Source: Vibrio caribbeanicus ATCC BAA-2122
GTDB taxonomy: Bacteria; Pseudomonadota; Gammaproteobacteria; Enterobacterales; Vibrionaceae
Assembly: GCF_000165125.1 (NCBI RefSeq)
Contig: NZ_AEIU01000068.1
Span: forward strand, 62,001-126,000
Direction of reading: 5' to 3'
Length of the DNA stretch: 64,000 nt
The position numbers and the translations under genes were made by a program. Under the pieces are notes generated by a model that saw nothing but the letters and a program-made list of their open reading frames with translations, ran no database searches and was not told the DNA's origin. Within the stretch, counting starts at the first letter, position 1. Each line of letters begins with the position of its first letter. Positions 11,042 through 20,502 of the stretch are shown here, in pieces.

Positions 11042-11043
11042 CC

Positions 11044-12327
11044 TTGATTTTACCAGTAAGACAGATTGTCCAAGAAATGGCGGCTGAGCGACTGCGCCTG
11101 GGTTTAACCATCTTGGCGGTTGCTTGGGCAACTTTATGCATTACTTCGATGCTGGCGGTCGGAGAAGGGCTTCGTCAAGGTGTGACGAGAGCGGCGCAAA
11201 GTGGTAACGGCAATCTTATTTACCTGACTGGTGGAATGGCGACCATGAACAATGGCACTTTCCACCAAGGACAAGCCCTCAAGATCCACTCTGAAGATGC
11301 CGCAGTCATTGCTGCGCTGCCTTGGGTTAAACGCGCTTTATCAACGGCTCGATGGGACGAGCGTTTATCGGTAGGCGATCGTACTTCGTGGGGAGACCCT
11401 TATGCAGTGAGTCAAGATTATCAGGCTATGACAGGCCTAGAACTGCTACCTGGTGGACGCTGGTTTAATCCGCTTGATGTTGGTCAAAGACGTAAAGTTA
11501 TTGTTTTAGGGTATTCGAAAGCGGCACATTTGTTTAATCCTGAACAAGAAGGTTCATGGTTTTCCTCAGTCAAGCTACAGGTTGATCCGGTCGGGAAAAC
11601 GCTCAAGCTTGGCGAAGAGGAGTTTGTTGTTATTGGTGTGCTGAAAAAAAGTAGTGCCTCAGTTGAGCAAGGCTACCCTGTCGATAACGTTGCATTCGTG
11701 CCATTTGAAACGTGGCGACGTTTTCACTCTGCTGGCGATATTTTCGCCATTAATGTCGAGCCAATGCCAGGTGCCGATCGATTGCGTTTAGTGGACACGC
11801 TTCGTCAGGTCATTGCACGTAAGTATGGTGCCTCACCAAATGATCCAAATGTCGTTCAGGTTAAAGATAGATTCCTGGAGCAAAAAAGCATGCAAAGCTT
11901 TTTGGTTGGCTTACAAGGCTTTCTTGGCATTATAGGTTTTGTCACTCTTGCAGTCGCAGGGCTTGGCATTGCCAATGTAATGTATGCCACGGTCAAACGT
12001 TCAACCAAAGATATCGGTGTTCGGATGGCGGTCGGTGCTACGCCAACGGCGATTCGATGGCATTACATTTTACAGTCCATGCTCACTATGATGATGGGAG
12101 GGGGGCTTGGTATTTTGTTGACCCTTACCTTAGTTGAAGGGATAAGTAGGCTCGATTTTTCTGGCAATAGTATTTATGAAAGTTTAGGTGAGCCTATCCC
12201 AGAGCTGTCTTGGTTGGTTGTTGCCATTGTGATTGTTACCTTGATGGTGGTCGGTGTGGCGGCGGCTTGGTTGCCTGCTCATCGAGCGGCTAAGGTGACC
12301 CCGTTGGAGGCATTGCAAAGTGAATAA
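11044..12327 (+). CDS. ABC transporter permease, MacB/FtsX type (second of two)
   Basis: Second FtsX/MacB-type permease, 427 residues, clearly related in plan to its upstream neighbour but divergent in sequence: ILAVAWATLCITSMLAVGEG helix near the N-terminus, periplasmic domain, then three helices with RSTKDIGVRMAVGATP and WLPAHRAAKVTPLEALQ at the end. I place the start at TTG 11044, two bases after the previous stop and 7 bases after a GAGGG site, because homologous permeases carry about ten residues before the first helix. ATG 11077 is the alternative. The GTG 12320 overlaps its stop, but the ATPase probably starts later. Confidence 0.84.
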   Translation: MILPVRQIVQEMAAERLRLGLTILAVAWATLCITSMLAVGEGLRQGVTRAAQSGNGNLIYLTGGMATMNNGTFHQGQALKIHSEDAAVIAALPWVKRALSTARWDERLSVGDRTSWGDPYAVSQDYQAMTGLELLPGGRWFNPLDVGQRRKVIVLGYSKAAHLFNPEQEGSWFSSVKLQVDPVGKTLKLGEEEFVVIGVLKKSSASVEQGYPVDNVAFVPFETWRRFHSAGDIFAINVEPMPGADRLRLVDTLRQVIARKYGASPNDPNVVQVKDRFLEQKSMQSFLVGLQGFLGIIGFVTLAVAGLGIANVMYATVKRSTKDIGVRMAVGATPTAIRWHYILQSMLTMMMGGGLGILLTLTLVEGISRLDFSGNSIYESLGEPIPELSWLVVAIVIVTLMVVGVAAAWLPAHRAAKVTPLEALQSE

Positions 12328-12352
12328 TTCCATTTTAATCAAGGAGTCCAAT

Positions 12353-13060
12353 GTGTCGAAAACCCCTTTGGTCGAGATTACATCTATGTGTAAGTATTAC
12401 ACCAGCGGAGAGGCGGAAGTGCGCGCTTTAGATGGCGTTGATCTCTCTATCGAACGTGGTGAGTACCTTGCGATCCTGGGTCCTTCCGGTTCTGGTAAAT
12501 CGACGCTGATGAATATGTTGGGGTGTTTGGATACCCCAACCCGTGGTGATTATCACTTGGGTGGCTCTGATGTTGCCAAGTTGGAGGCTAATCAACTGGC
12601 CGCGATTCGCAACCAAAACATTGGTTTTGTCTTTCAGAGCTTTAATTTACTCGAATACGCCAGTGCTCTAGATAATGTTGCGCTACCTTTGGTTTATGCT
12701 GGCGTTAGTGCCAAGCAACGCAAGCAAAGGGCAGCAGCGCTGCTTGAGCAAGTTGGACTTGGTGACCGCTTGGATCATAAACCGAATCAGCTATCAGGAG
12801 GACAAAAGCAGCGGGTAGCGATTGCACGTGCTTTAGTCAACGACCCACAGATTCTTCTCGCGGATGAACCCACAGGTGCACTGGACTCAAAATCAGGCGC
12901 AGAAATTGAAGCGCTCTTTAACCAGCTTCACTCAGAAGGACGCACCATTATTATTGTTACCCATGACAATGCGTTGGCAGAGCGAACGAAACGCATTATT
13001 ACCATTAAAGATGGTAAGATTATCGCCGATCGAGCGCCGCAAATACTGAATGTGAGCTAG
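12353..13060 (+). CDS. ABC transporter ATP-binding protein, MacB/LolD type
   Basis: Cytoplasmic ATPase that powers the two FtsX-type permeases. Walker [11 protein letters not shown]-loop FQSFNLL, ABC signature LSGGQKQR, Walker [12 protein letters not shown], and the H-loop ending in THDN are all present. The start is set by the ribosome binding site: AAGGAG at 12341-12346 lies 6 bases before GTG 12353, giving [11 protein letters not shown] and 235 residues. An in-frame GTG at 12320 (246 residues) overlaps the permease stop but has no such site. It is last in the five-gene efflux operon; a weak hairpin follows. Confidence 0.88.
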   Translation: MSKTPLVEITSMCKYYTSGEAEVRALDGVDLSIERGEYLAILGPSGSGKSTLMNMLGCLDTPTRGDYHLGGSDVAKLEANQLAAIRNQNIGFVFQSFNLLEYASALDNVALPLVYAGVSAKQRKQRAAALLEQVGLGDRLDHKPNQLSGGQKQRVAIARALVNDPQILLADEPTGALDSKSGAEIEALFNQLHSEGRTIIIVTHDNALAERTKRIITIKDGKIIADRAPQILNVS

Positions 13061-13081
13061 CTAAGAGCCCAAAACAAACGC

Positions 13082-13102
13082 ACTGGTTGTTTTTTGACCA
13101 GT
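13082..13102 (+). terminator. possible weak terminator after efflux operon
   Basis: Short inverted repeat ACTGGT...ACCAGT with a T-rich loop, 21 bases after the ATPase stop. The downstream side (CCGTCTTG) is not a good U-run, so termination here is uncertain. Confidence 0.3.
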
Positions 13103-13155
13103 CCGTCTTGTTGTGTTAATTTGCTCATTAGTCAATAAGGATTGAGGGTGCGCCG

Positions 13156-13761
13156 ATGGAATTGACTCATTTACTTTTGTTTGCACTAACGTTTGCTGTA
13201 GCAGTGGCGCTGCCTGGCCCTAATTCGGCTTTTACCATTGGCCAAGCGCTGAAATATGGCCGTTTTGGCTTTATTTGGGCACCGCTAGGGTTTATGTCAG
13301 CTACTATGATTCATGCCTTATTGGTGTTATCTGGTCTGGCGCTTTTTTTGCAGCAGCACATTGAAGTGTTTCAGGCTATCAAGTGGTTTGGAGTTCTCTA
13401 CTTGGTGTACCTAGCTTTTAAGGCGTTTAGGCATCAACCCTCTAAGGCAGAGGCTTTACCACCTGCATTATCGAAAAAGAAAATGTATCTCTCGGCGTTG
13501 GCCGTGTCATTGACCAACCCCAAAGCGATGTTAGCGGGAATGGCGCTTTTCCCTTTGTTTTTGCAGCCTAATGTTGCTTTTTACCCACAAGTCTTTTTTC
13601 TTACTGTGACCGCGATGACGATTTCTTTTTCGATTTACTTTGGCTATGGATTATTGGCCACCTTCTTCTCTCATCGCGTGGGTCGCTCGACATGGGTGCA
13701 TAAACTGCTTGGCACGGGCTACCTTGGTGCGGCGGTTGGCATTGCGCGTCATCAGTCTTAG
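13156..13761 (+). CDS. LysE/RhtB-family amino-acid exporter
   Basis: Inner-membrane exporter of the LysE/RhtB family, 201 residues. The N-terminal signature is VALPGPNSAFTIGQALKYGRFGF, and five to six hydrophobic segments run through the protein, including the family block LYLVYLAFKAFR and SLTNPKAMLAG. These proteins export amino acids such as homoserine, threonine or lysine; the substrate here cannot be told. The gene is about 95 bases downstream of the efflux operon and converges on yicC. Confidence 0.85.
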   Translation: MELTHLLLFALTFAVAVALPGPNSAFTIGQALKYGRFGFIWAPLGFMSATMIHALLVLSGLALFLQQHIEVFQAIKWFGVLYLVYLAFKAFRHQPSKAEALPPALSKKKMYLSALAVSLTNPKAMLAGMALFPLFLQPNVAFYPQVFFLTVTAMTISFSIYFGYGLLATFFSHRVGRSTWVHKLLGTGYLGAAVGIARHQS

Positions 13762-13770
13762 GTAATAAAA

Positions 13771-13791
13771 AAGCCAGTGAGTCACTGGCTT
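13771..13791 (-). terminator. rho-independent terminator of yicC
   Basis: Perfect 10-base inverted repeat AAGCCAGTGA/TCACTGGCTT between the convergent LysE-family and yicC genes. Read on the minus strand it is followed by a TTTTTTATT run, so it fits termination of yicC well; on the plus strand the U-run is poor. Confidence 0.75.
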
Positions 13792-13811
13792 ATAGATAAA
13801 CGGGATGGCCT

Positions 13812-14678
13812 TTATTCAATATTCTGAATCTGCTCGCGCATTTGCTCAATCAGTACTTTTAGCTCGACACCTGAGGCGGTGATATCAGTACTGATGGATT
13901 TCGATGCAAGCGTGTTCGACTCGCGATTAAACTCCTGCATCATAAAGTCCAGTCTGCGGCCGCAAGCCCCGCCTTTTTTAAGGATGTTGGTGGCTTCTTT
14001 TACGTGAGAATCAAGGCGGTCGAGCTCTTCTGCAACGTCAGACTTTTGCGCCAGTAAAATTAGCTCTTGCTCCACTCTTGATGGGTCTAGCTCAACTTTT
14101 GCATCCTCAAATTTAGTGAACAAACGCTCGCGTTGCCACTCTAAAATTTCAGGCATACGGGTGCGCACTTTAATGACTTCATCACTGATTGCTGATAGGC
14201 GCTGTTCAATCAGCGCTTTCATGTTCTCACCCTCACGGCCTCGAGCTTGAATAAACTCACTCACCGCATCATCAAAGCCAGCGAGCAAGTCTTGGTTGAC
14301 CGCATCCATGTCTTGCTCTGGCGTTTCCATCACACCGGGCCAGTTCATCACTTGAAATGGATTGAGGCGACTTTCATCTCCGGTCATTTTGATGACTTGA
14401 TTGGCGGCATTAATTACTTGCTGCGCAAGGTCTTGGTTGATGCTCAGCTCACCTTTGGCGGCTGGGTTGGCTTCAAAACGCAGTGCACATTCTACTTTGC
14501 CGCGTGCCAAGCGCTTGCGAAAGCGCTCTCTTAATACGGGTTCTAAACCACGAAATTGCTCTGGCAGACGGAAATAGGTTTCCAAGTAGCGTTGATTGAC
14601 GCTGCGGATTTCCCATACTGCGGTACCCCAATCGCCCTTGACCTCTTTTCGAGCGTAGGCGGTCATACTGTATATCAT
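13812..14678 (-). CDS. yicC: YicC-family endoribonuclease
   Basis: YicC/YloC family, 288 residues, beginning MIYSMTAYARKEVKGDWG and carrying the conserved block RSVNQRYLETYFRLPEQFRG near the N-terminus and GRRLDFMMQEFNRESNTLASKS near the C-terminus. E. coli YicC has been described as an endoribonuclease that affects small-RNA turnover; that role here is by family membership. It is transcribed divergently from rph, the same arrangement as in E. coli, with about 150 bases between them that should hold both promoters. Confidence 0.93.
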   Translation of the reverse strand: MIYSMTAYARKEVKGDWGTAVWEIRSVNQRYLETYFRLPEQFRGLEPVLRERFRKRLARGKVECALRFEANPAAKGELSINQDLAQQVINAANQVIKMTGDESRLNPFQVMNWPGVMETPEQDMDAVNQDLLAGFDDAVSEFIQARGREGENMKALIEQRLSAISDEVIKVRTRMPEILEWQRERLFTKFEDAKVELDPSRVEQELILLAQKSDVAEELDRLDSHVKEATNILKKGGACGRRLDFMMQEFNRESNTLASKSISTDITASGVELKVLIEQMREQIQNIE

Positions 14679-14830
14679 CGAATTTTCCTGTTGTATAAGC
14701 TGTGAAAATAACGCGTGGCCATAGTAACACAGATTTTGCTGCGATAGCTTTGCGGGCTAAATTTGGGTATACTTCGGCTCCAACAAATGAGGCTTGTCTC
14801 TCTTCAGGTCGATAACCTAGGTAAATGTTC

Positions 14831-15547
14831 ATGCGTCCAAACGATCGTCTGGCGGATCAAATTCGCCCAATCAAAATGACCCGTCACTACACGGCCTATG
14901 CAGAAGGTTCGGTGTTGGTAGAATTCGGCAATACCAAAGTGTTGTGTAATGCTACCGTAGAGGAAAATGTTCCTCGTTGGCTTAAAGGTCAGGGCAAAGG
15001 TTGGGTAACGGCAGAATACGGTATGCTGCCACGTTCGACTCACTCTCGTATGCGCCGTGAGGCATCAAGTGGCAAACAAGGTGGCCGTACTCTCGAAATT
15101 CAGCGCCTTATTGCTCGTAGCCTACGAGCTGTGGTTGATTTAGAGGCGATGGGTGAGATGATGATTACGGTCGATTGTGACGTAATACAAGCCGATGGTG
15201 GTACACGTACGGCCTCTATCTCGGGCGCGAGTGTTGCAATGGCAGATGCGTTTGAAACCTTGGTGAAAAGTGGCAAGCTTAAGCATAACCCAATGAAGGG
15301 CCATGTTGCGGCGGTTTCTGTCGGGATTTTAGGTCAAGATATCTTGTGCGACCTTGAGTATGTAGAAGACTCTGCTGCAGATACGGACATGAATGTCGTG
15401 ATGACAGAAGATGGCCGTATGATTGAAGTACAAGGTACAGCAGAAGGGGAACCCTTCTCGAGACAGGAGTTAAATGTCTTGCTTGATGTGGCTGAAAAAG
15501 GCATTGCTGATATTGTTAAAGCGCAAAAATTAGCGTTAGAAAATTGA
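14831..15547 (+). CDS. rph: ribonuclease PH
   Basis: Phosphorolytic 3'-5' exoribonuclease that trims tRNA 3' ends, cytoplasmic hexamer. I chose the ATG at 14831 ([13 protein letters not shown], 238 residues) because AGG lies 9 bases upstream and the length matches functional Rph; an in-frame ATG two codons earlier is too close to that site. Conserved blocks include [32 protein letters not shown] and [16 protein letters not shown]. The frame is intact to the C-terminus, unlike the frameshifted rph of E. coli K-12. The stop lies 3 bases before a terminator hairpin in front of pyrE. Confidence 0.96.
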   Translation: MRPNDRLADQIRPIKMTRHYTAYAEGSVLVEFGNTKVLCNATVEENVPRWLKGQGKGWVTAEYGMLPRSTHSRMRREASSGKQGGRTLEIQRLIARSLRAVVDLEAMGEMMITVDCDVIQADGGTRTASISGASVAMADAFETLVKSGKLKHNPMKGHVAAVSVGILGQDILCDLEYVEDSAADTDMNVVMTEDGRMIEVQGTAEGEPFSRQELNVLLDVAEKGIADIVKAQKLALEN

Positions 15548-15550
15548 TAA

Positions 15551-15579
15551 AAAGGGCTTCCAATTGGGGGCCTTTTTTT
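15551..15579 (+). terminator. terminator/possible attenuator between rph and pyrE
   Basis: Imperfect hairpin: AAAGGGCTTCC pairs with GGGGGCCTTT around an AATT loop, with one bulged G, directly followed by a run of seven T. It begins 3 bases after the rph stop and 84 bases before pyrE. In E. coli the rph-pyrE gap holds a UTP-sensitive attenuator controlled by translation of the end of rph; the same geometry here suggests the same control (inference). Confidence 0.7.
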
Positions 15580-15662
15580 ACCCTTTTATTGGCGTTAAAC
15601 GAAGGGGTTATAGAAATCATAAAACGTCCGATTAATCTGGTTTTTAATAAAGTGAGGAAGTG

Positions 15663-16304
15663 ATGAAAGCATACCAGCGTGAATTTATTGAGTTTGCATT
15701 AGAGAAACAGGTGCTCAAGTTTGGAGAGTTCACATTAAAGTCTGGACGTAAAAGTCCGTATTTCTTTAACGCTGGTCTTTTCAATACTGGCAGCGATCTG
15801 GCCCGTCTGGGGCGATTTTATGCGGCTGCATTAGCGGACTCTGGGATTGAGTTTGATGTCCTTTTTGGGCCTGCTTACAAAGGTATACCTATCGCAACCA
15901 CGACGGCCGTTGCCCTAGCTGATCACCACAATATAGATACGCCATATTGTTTTAATCGCAAGGAAGCAAAAGCACATGGTGAGGGTGGCAGCTTGGTGGG
16001 CAGCGACCTTAAAGGGCGAATTATGCTAGTTGATGATGTTATCACAGCGGGCACAGCTATCCGTGAGTCGATGGAGATTATTCAACATCAAGGTGCAGAC
16101 TTAGCGGGTGTTTTGGTTGCCATCGATCGTCAAGAAAAAGGCAAAGCTGAGCTGTCTGCTATTCAAGAAGTGGAGCGAGACTTTGGTTGTCGTGTCACGG
16201 CGATTGTCAGTTTGAGCGACCTGATTGCGTACTTAGAAGAACAAGGTAACGCAAGTGAGCATCTGGAATCAGTCAAGGCTTATCGCACAGAGTTTGGTAT
16301 TTAA
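15663..16304 (+). CDS. pyrE: orotate phosphoribosyltransferase
   Basis: Joins orotate and PRPP to make orotidine 5'-phosphate in pyrimidine synthesis. It is 213 residues from the ATG at 15663 ([19 protein letters not shown]), with AGGA a few bases upstream; the adjacent GTG at 15660 is in frame but unlikely. The PRPP-binding motif [12 protein letters not shown] and the blocks [15 protein letters not shown] and [10 protein letters not shown] match PyrE closely. It follows rph and the hairpin described there, and is followed by another hairpin before the convergent acyltransferase gene. Confidence 0.97.
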   Translation: MKAYQREFIEFALEKQVLKFGEFTLKSGRKSPYFFNAGLFNTGSDLARLGRFYAAALADSGIEFDVLFGPAYKGIPIATTTAVALADHHNIDTPYCFNRKEAKAHGEGGSLVGSDLKGRIMLVDDVITAGTAIRESMEIIQHQGADLAGVLVAIDRQEKGKAELSAIQEVERDFGCRVTAIVSLSDLIAYLEEQGNASEHLESVKAYRTEFGI

Positions 16305-16314
16305 ACGTGTTCTA

Positions 16315-16353
16315 GCTTACACCCAAATAACCTCAAATGACTTGGGTGTAAGC
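16315..16353. terminator. 12-bp hairpin between convergent pyrE and lpxM-like genes
   Basis: Perfect stem GCTTACACCCAA/TTGGGTGTAAGC around a 15-base loop, placed between two convergent stops. Neither side has a strong T-run, so it is either a weak two-way terminator or a copy of a dispersed palindromic element. Confidence 0.5.
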
Positions 16354-16363
16354 GAAATATGTT

Positions 16364-17356
16364 TTATGGCATTTCAACAGGCTGATCGCCCTTGTGTGAA
16401 TTGTCGTAAATCTCGCGCCCATCTCGCTGAGTTTTGAGTAGCGATAAATTCCACATGTACTGCTCAGGTCTTGGGCGAACCAAGTCTTCGATAGCTTGGT
16501 TCATTGCTCTTGCGTCCGCTTCTTCATCTCCCGTCGGAAATCCTTCCAAAGCAGGAAGAATATGAACTTCGTATTTACCACTGATTTCGTTGTAAGCAGG
16601 TAGCACAGGGACAACTTTTGCTTTTGATAGGCGTGCCATTTTGCCAAAGCCTTTTAACGTGGCCTTTTCTGTCCCAAAAAAGGGCACATAAACAGAATTT
16701 GCCTCACCAAAGTCCTCATCTGGGAGCCAGTAGCCTAAATAACCGTCTTTTATCGAGCGAACAAAGGGTTTGACGCCTGCCTCTCTGGCAAAAATTCGTC
16801 CTCCGTATTGCATCCTCTGAACTTGCATTAGCCAGTCACCAATAGGGTTTCTCTGAGGCTTCATGATGGTGGTAACTTTATAGCCCTTAGCCGCCAGCAT
16901 GACGGCTGGATAATCAACCGCCCATGCATGAGGTGCTAATATGATGACATTTTCGCCAGCATCAAGGAGAGGTAGGATATTTTCTTCGCCTATCATCTCT
17001 CCGCGCTGCTGATTGTGCTTGGTCGAACGAACCAAAAACTCAGAATAGCCCATCAAGTATTGAGCGGCCTTGACGAAGGTTTCTTCTAAGATAACTTGGC
17101 GTTCCTCGGCCGATTTCTCAGGGAAACAATAGGCCAGGTTAACCCGTGCTCTGCGTACTACCCGGCCATTTTTTCTCACGATAAAGACCGATAATTTTCT
17201 CGCTAGTTTGTCGCGCCAACGAAATGGAATAAAAGCAAACAATGCTGCAATAGCAATACCGATCCAAGTGCCCCAGTGTTTGGGGTGTAAAAAGGACCAT
17301 TCAAAGATTGGGTTGTGTAAGTATTTCTCAATATTATTTTTATCAGGGGTATTCAT
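16364..17356 (-). CDS. lpxM: lipid A late acyltransferase, LpxM/LpxN type
   Basis: Membrane-anchored acyltransferase adding a secondary acyl chain to Kdo2-lipid A at the cytoplasmic face of the inner membrane. It is 330 residues with the LpxM-like start SFLHPKHWGTWIG, one N-terminal hydrophobic segment, the catalytic HAWAVD (HX4D, H143 and D148), and the LPDEDFG and RPEQYMW blocks. In V. cholerae the homologue at this place is called LpxN and transfers 3-hydroxylaurate; whether that applies here cannot be told from sequence. It follows the LpxL-type gene by 11 bases on the same strand, so slmA, lpxL and lpxM appear co-transcribed. Confidence 0.9.
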   Translation of the reverse strand: MNTPDKNNIEKYLHNPIFEWSFLHPKHWGTWIGIAIAALFAFIPFRWRDKLARKLSVFIVRKNGRVVRRARVNLAYCFPEKSAEERQVILEETFVKAAQYLMGYSEFLVRSTKHNQQRGEMIGEENILPLLDAGENVIILAPHAWAVDYPAVMLAAKGYKVTTIMKPQRNPIGDWLMQVQRMQYGGRIFAREAGVKPFVRSIKDGYLGYWLPDEDFGEANSVYVPFFGTEKATLKGFGKMARLSKAKVVPVLPAYNEISGKYEVHILPALEGFPTGDEEADARAMNQAIEDLVRPRPEQYMWNLSLLKTQRDGREIYDNSHKGDQPVEMP

Positions 17357-17367
17357 TTAGATTTAGT

Positions 17368-18315
17368 CTATTGATAACGAGAGTTGGTTAAGGACTCATC
17401 GGGTAGTGATTTAAAACGTTTGTGCAGCCACAGCCATTGCTCTGGTGCTTTAAGAATAATTTCTTCAATAAATTTGTTCATGTAGGTAGCTGCTGCCACA
17501 TGATCGTTTTGTGGATAGTCCGCTTCTATGGATTGGTTGGCGATCACATCATATTGACCACTAGCATTACGAAAGCCGGAGCCAGTAACGATGGCACATT
17601 GGCTGGTATAGGCAAGCAGACTTGTTCCTGTGGTTGTACAGGCTTCTTCAACAGCAAAGAAGGGAACAAAGACAGATTTATTATGACCGTAGTCTTGGTC
17701 GGGTAAATAAAACAGCATTTCACCGTTTCTTAGCACACGAATCATTTGTTTGAGATCGCGCCTGTAAACCAATTGATTACCATTTTGGGCGCGCCCTCGA
17801 TATTGGATAAACTCGTAAACTGGATTGCTATGGGGGCGATAAACCCCAAACCCAGGAACACCTAATACACCAAAAGCCCTTGCAGTAATTTCCAGGTTGA
17901 GGGCATGAACGCAGCACAGCAATACTCCCTTACCTTCTTGTCTGTGTCGTCTGATTTCATCAACGTGGTCGTTAATAATTCGTTTGAAGCGCCAAGTTGG
18001 CCAGAACCAGGCTATTCCCGTTTCGATAAGGGCCATTCCGGTATTTTTGAAATTTTCTTCGACTCGGCTCTCCACCTCTTCAGCACTTAATTGTGGGAAG
18101 GCCAACTCAAAGTTACGTTTGGCTATTGCAGCCCTTGATTTGGCTACAGGTCTAGCCATGGCACCAAGTCCCCGGCCAAGATAAAACAAGACTCGATACG
18201 GCAGCACATTGACCACAAGGGCAAGGAGGCCAAACCCTAACCAAACCCCCCAGTACTTGGGGTGCAGTAGGCGGATGGAAAACGTCGGCTTTTCAACGGT
18301 AGTAGGATTACTCAT
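17368..18315 (-). CDS. lpxL: lipid A late acyltransferase, LpxL type
   Basis: Kdo-dependent acyltransferase for the first secondary acyl chain of lipid A, anchored in the inner membrane. It is 315 residues with an N-terminal hydrophobic segment (VWLGFGLLALVVNVLPY), catalytic HALNLE (HX4E, H137 and E142), and the conserved YRPHSNP, RGRAQNG, LPDQDYG and PEQWLWLHKRFK blocks typical of LpxL. HX4E distinguishes it from the HX4D of its downstream neighbour. It starts 5 bases after slmA. Confidence 0.92.
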   Translation of the reverse strand: MSNPTTVEKPTFSIRLLHPKYWGVWLGFGLLALVVNVLPYRVLFYLGRGLGAMARPVAKSRAAIAKRNFELAFPQLSAEEVESRVEENFKNTGMALIETGIAWFWPTWRFKRIINDHVDEIRRHRQEGKGVLLCCVHALNLEITARAFGVLGVPGFGVYRPHSNPVYEFIQYRGRAQNGNQLVYRRDLKQMIRVLRNGEMLFYLPDQDYGHNKSVFVPFFAVEEACTTTGTSLLAYTSQCAIVTGSGFRNASGQYDVIANQSIEADYPQNDHVAAATYMNKFIEEIILKAPEQWLWLHKRFKSLPDESLTNSRYQ

Positions 18316-18320
18316 TACGA

Positions 18321-18911
18321 TTACTTAATCTGTACACTCAATAGTGCCCAGTACTGCTCAAAGTTAGCAGTGGGCTGATATTTAAAATCAGAACGAACAA
18401 AGCGATTCAAACTGCCTTCTACTTGACCAAGAAGCTGTGCAGCCAGAACATTCTCATCGACAGGAAAGGCCTTGCCTTCTCGAAGCATTCGTTCACGTAA
18501 TATTTGTCTCAGCGAGGTTTCGATCCGCTCAAACAACTGGTTGATGCGCTCACGTAAACGTTCATTTTCAAACATTAACGCGTGGCCAGATAAAATCCGG
18601 CTTAACCCCGGATTTTTTTCTGCAAAGGCGAGTACCAACTGTAAAACCATTCTAATGCGGCTAAGGGTATCTTTTTCCTCATCAAGAATCCGATTGATGC
18701 GGCTCATTAAAGACTCTTCAATAAATTCTATTAGCCCTTCAAACATCCGAGCTTTGCTGGGAAAATGACGATAAAGCGCCGCTTCGGAAACGCCCACTTG
18801 TTTCGCAAGTTTTGCCGTCGTAATGCGCGAGCTGCCATCGTTAGACTCTAGCATTTCGGCCAAAGCTTGTAAGATTTCTTCTCGACGGTTGGTTTTTCTT
18901 GTTACGGCCAT
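18321..18911 (-). CDS. slmA: nucleoid occlusion factor SlmA (TetR family)
   Basis: DNA-binding division inhibitor that blocks FtsZ ring formation over the nucleoid. It is 196 residues; the TetR helix-turn-helix lies at about 12-56 ([13 protein letters not shown] ... [31 protein letters not shown]), followed by the all-helical dimer/FtsZ-binding domain. Length, sequence and the place next to coaBC (dfp) fit SlmA. The gene leads into lpxL and lpxM on the same strand. Confidence 0.93.
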   Translation of the reverse strand: MAVTRKTNRREEILQALAEMLESNDGSSRITTAKLAKQVGVSEAALYRHFPSKARMFEGLIEFIEESLMSRINRILDEEKDTLSRIRMVLQLVLAFAEKNPGLSRILSGHALMFENERLRERINQLFERIETSLRQILRERMLREGKAFPVDENVLAAQLLGQVEGSLNRFVRSDFKYQPTANFEQYWALLSVQIK

Positions 18912-18965
18912 GAGCCTGTTTTCCTTTATTCTATGACTAAATAACGTGAGCTATCAGCGCTCAAG

Positions 18966-18991
18966 CAGGCGACGTTCCAAATTGTCGCCTG
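18966..18991. terminator. hairpin between coaBC and slmA
   Basis: Perfect 8-base inverted repeat CAGGCGAC/GTCGCCTG with a 10-base loop, just after the coaBC stop on the minus strand. The T-run is weak, so it could be a partial terminator for coaBC or part of slmA control. Confidence 0.4.
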
Positions 18992-19019
18992 TCAGTTTAC
19001 TCGATTTGAGATGTTTCCT

Positions 19020-20225
19020 TCAATCATCGAGTTTGGTGGCAATTAAAGTGATGATTTGCTCTGCGACTTTTCGCTTTGAATTTAGAGGCAGTGCTTGCTG
19101 GCCGTCTTTCCAGTAGACATTGATGGCATTATCTTCGCTATTGAACCCTTGCCCTTGGATAGACACGTCATTAGCACAGATCATGTCGAGATTTTTCTTA
19201 ATTAACTTGGCTTTTGCGTATCGTTCAACATCTTGTGTTTCCGCGGCAAACCCGACAGTAAAGGGGCGTGATGTTTTTAGAGAAGCAATCGAAGCAATGA
19301 TATCGGGGTTTTTTACCATAGTAATGGTCATCTCATTGCTCTTATCTGTTTTCTTGATTTTTTGCTGTGCGATAGTGGTCGGGCGATAGTCTGCTACCGC
19401 AGCACAGCCAATAAAAATATCATTTTTCTTGGCAAAGTGTATTGCTTGTTCACACATTTGCTCTGCACTGGTTACATCAATACGCGTTACACCAAGAGGG
19501 GTTGGTAGGCTCACTGGTCCAGAAATGAGAGTCACGTTAGCACCCAGGTTGATCGCTGCTTGAGCAAGTGAAAAGCCCATTTTTCCGGAGCTATGATTGG
19601 AAATATAGCGCACGGGGTCAATGGCTTCACGAGTAGGACCTGCCGTAATAACAACCGATTTTCCTTGCATGGGCTTGTGAGAGAAAAAATGTTCACAATG
19701 CTCGACAATTTGTATTGGTTCGAGCATGCGACCCAGGCCGATATCACCGCACGCTTGTTCACCAGAGGCCGGCCCCCAGATAAAGAAGCCTCTATTCTCA
19801 AGTGTTTGAAGATTTTCCTGTGTGGCAATATTGGCGTACATCTGCTGGTTCATTGCCGGTGATAAAGCCACTGGAGAGCTGGTCGCTAGGATACAAGTAC
19901 TGAGTAAATCGTTTCCCATTCCTGCTGCCGTTCTAGCAATCATGTCAGCACTTGCCGGAGCAACGAGAACGAGGTCTGCCCATTTTGCTAGTTCTATGTG
20001 TCCCATTGATGCTTCGGCAGCAGGGTCCAATAGGCTATCGGATACAGGCCGCCCAGACACAGCTTGCATGGTAAGCGGGGTAATAAACTCTTTGGCCGCT
20101 TCCGTCATAATGACGTGAACTTCTGCGCCGCGCTCTACTAAGCGACGAGTCAGATCTGCGCATTTGTAAGCGGCAATACCGCCACTAAGACCCAAGACTA
20201 TTTTTTTACCTGACAGTGTTTGCAT
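19020..20225 (-). CDS. coaBC: bifunctional phosphopantothenoylcysteine decarboxylase/synthetase CoaBC
   Basis: Two successive steps of coenzyme A synthesis: CTP-dependent ligation of cysteine to 4'-phosphopantothenate (CoaB) and FMN-dependent decarboxylation (CoaC). It is 401 residues. The CoaC domain is N-terminal ([19 protein letters not shown], then SPAMNQQMY and the catalytic-cysteine block [10 protein letters not shown] around 158-167). The CoaB domain starts at about 190 with [18 protein letters not shown]. It is divergent from radC, with about 270 bases between. Confidence 0.96.
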   Translation of the reverse strand: MQTLSGKKIVLGLSGGIAAYKCADLTRRLVERGAEVHVIMTEAAKEFITPLTMQAVSGRPVSDSLLDPAAEASMGHIELAKWADLVLVAPASADMIARTAAGMGNDLLSTCILATSSPVALSPAMNQQMYANIATQENLQTLENRGFFIWGPASGEQACGDIGLGRMLEPIQIVEHCEHFFSHKPMQGKSVVITAGPTREAIDPVRYISNHSSGKMGFSLAQAAINLGANVTLISGPVSLPTPLGVTRIDVTSAEQMCEQAIHFAKKNDIFIGCAAVADYRPTTIAQQKIKKTDKSNEMTITMVKNPDIIASIASLKTSRPFTVGFAAETQDVERYAKAKLIKKNLDMICANDVSIQGQGFNSEDNAINVYWKDGQQALPLNSKRKVAEQIITLIATKLDD

Positions 20226-20502
20226 TTTGCTCTTCCTTACGGTTCCCAGCGATAAGATACCATGGCAGTGATTTCTATGACTACTGCAATTGAACTTAGC
20301 ATCTTGATGTTACTCAGGTACAGGTGGGGTTTCGAGGAGAAAATGGGCGTTTAACTTTTGATGTAGGCTCGATTTTCTCACTCAAGAGTGTGCTGAGCTG
20401 GGGGGGATCTATGATAACTTTTTCACAAATTGTGTCACCTCCATAAAGAGTTTTATTCCAGATGAGTACTCTGAACGTGGGTCTATTTGATTGGGGGTGA
20501 GG

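Noticed and set aside
12320-12352. GTG start 11 codons upstream for the efflux ATPase
   Set aside because: No Shine-Dalgarno sequence, whereas AAGGAG sits 6 bases before GTG 12353; ATPases of this type also begin at about that point.
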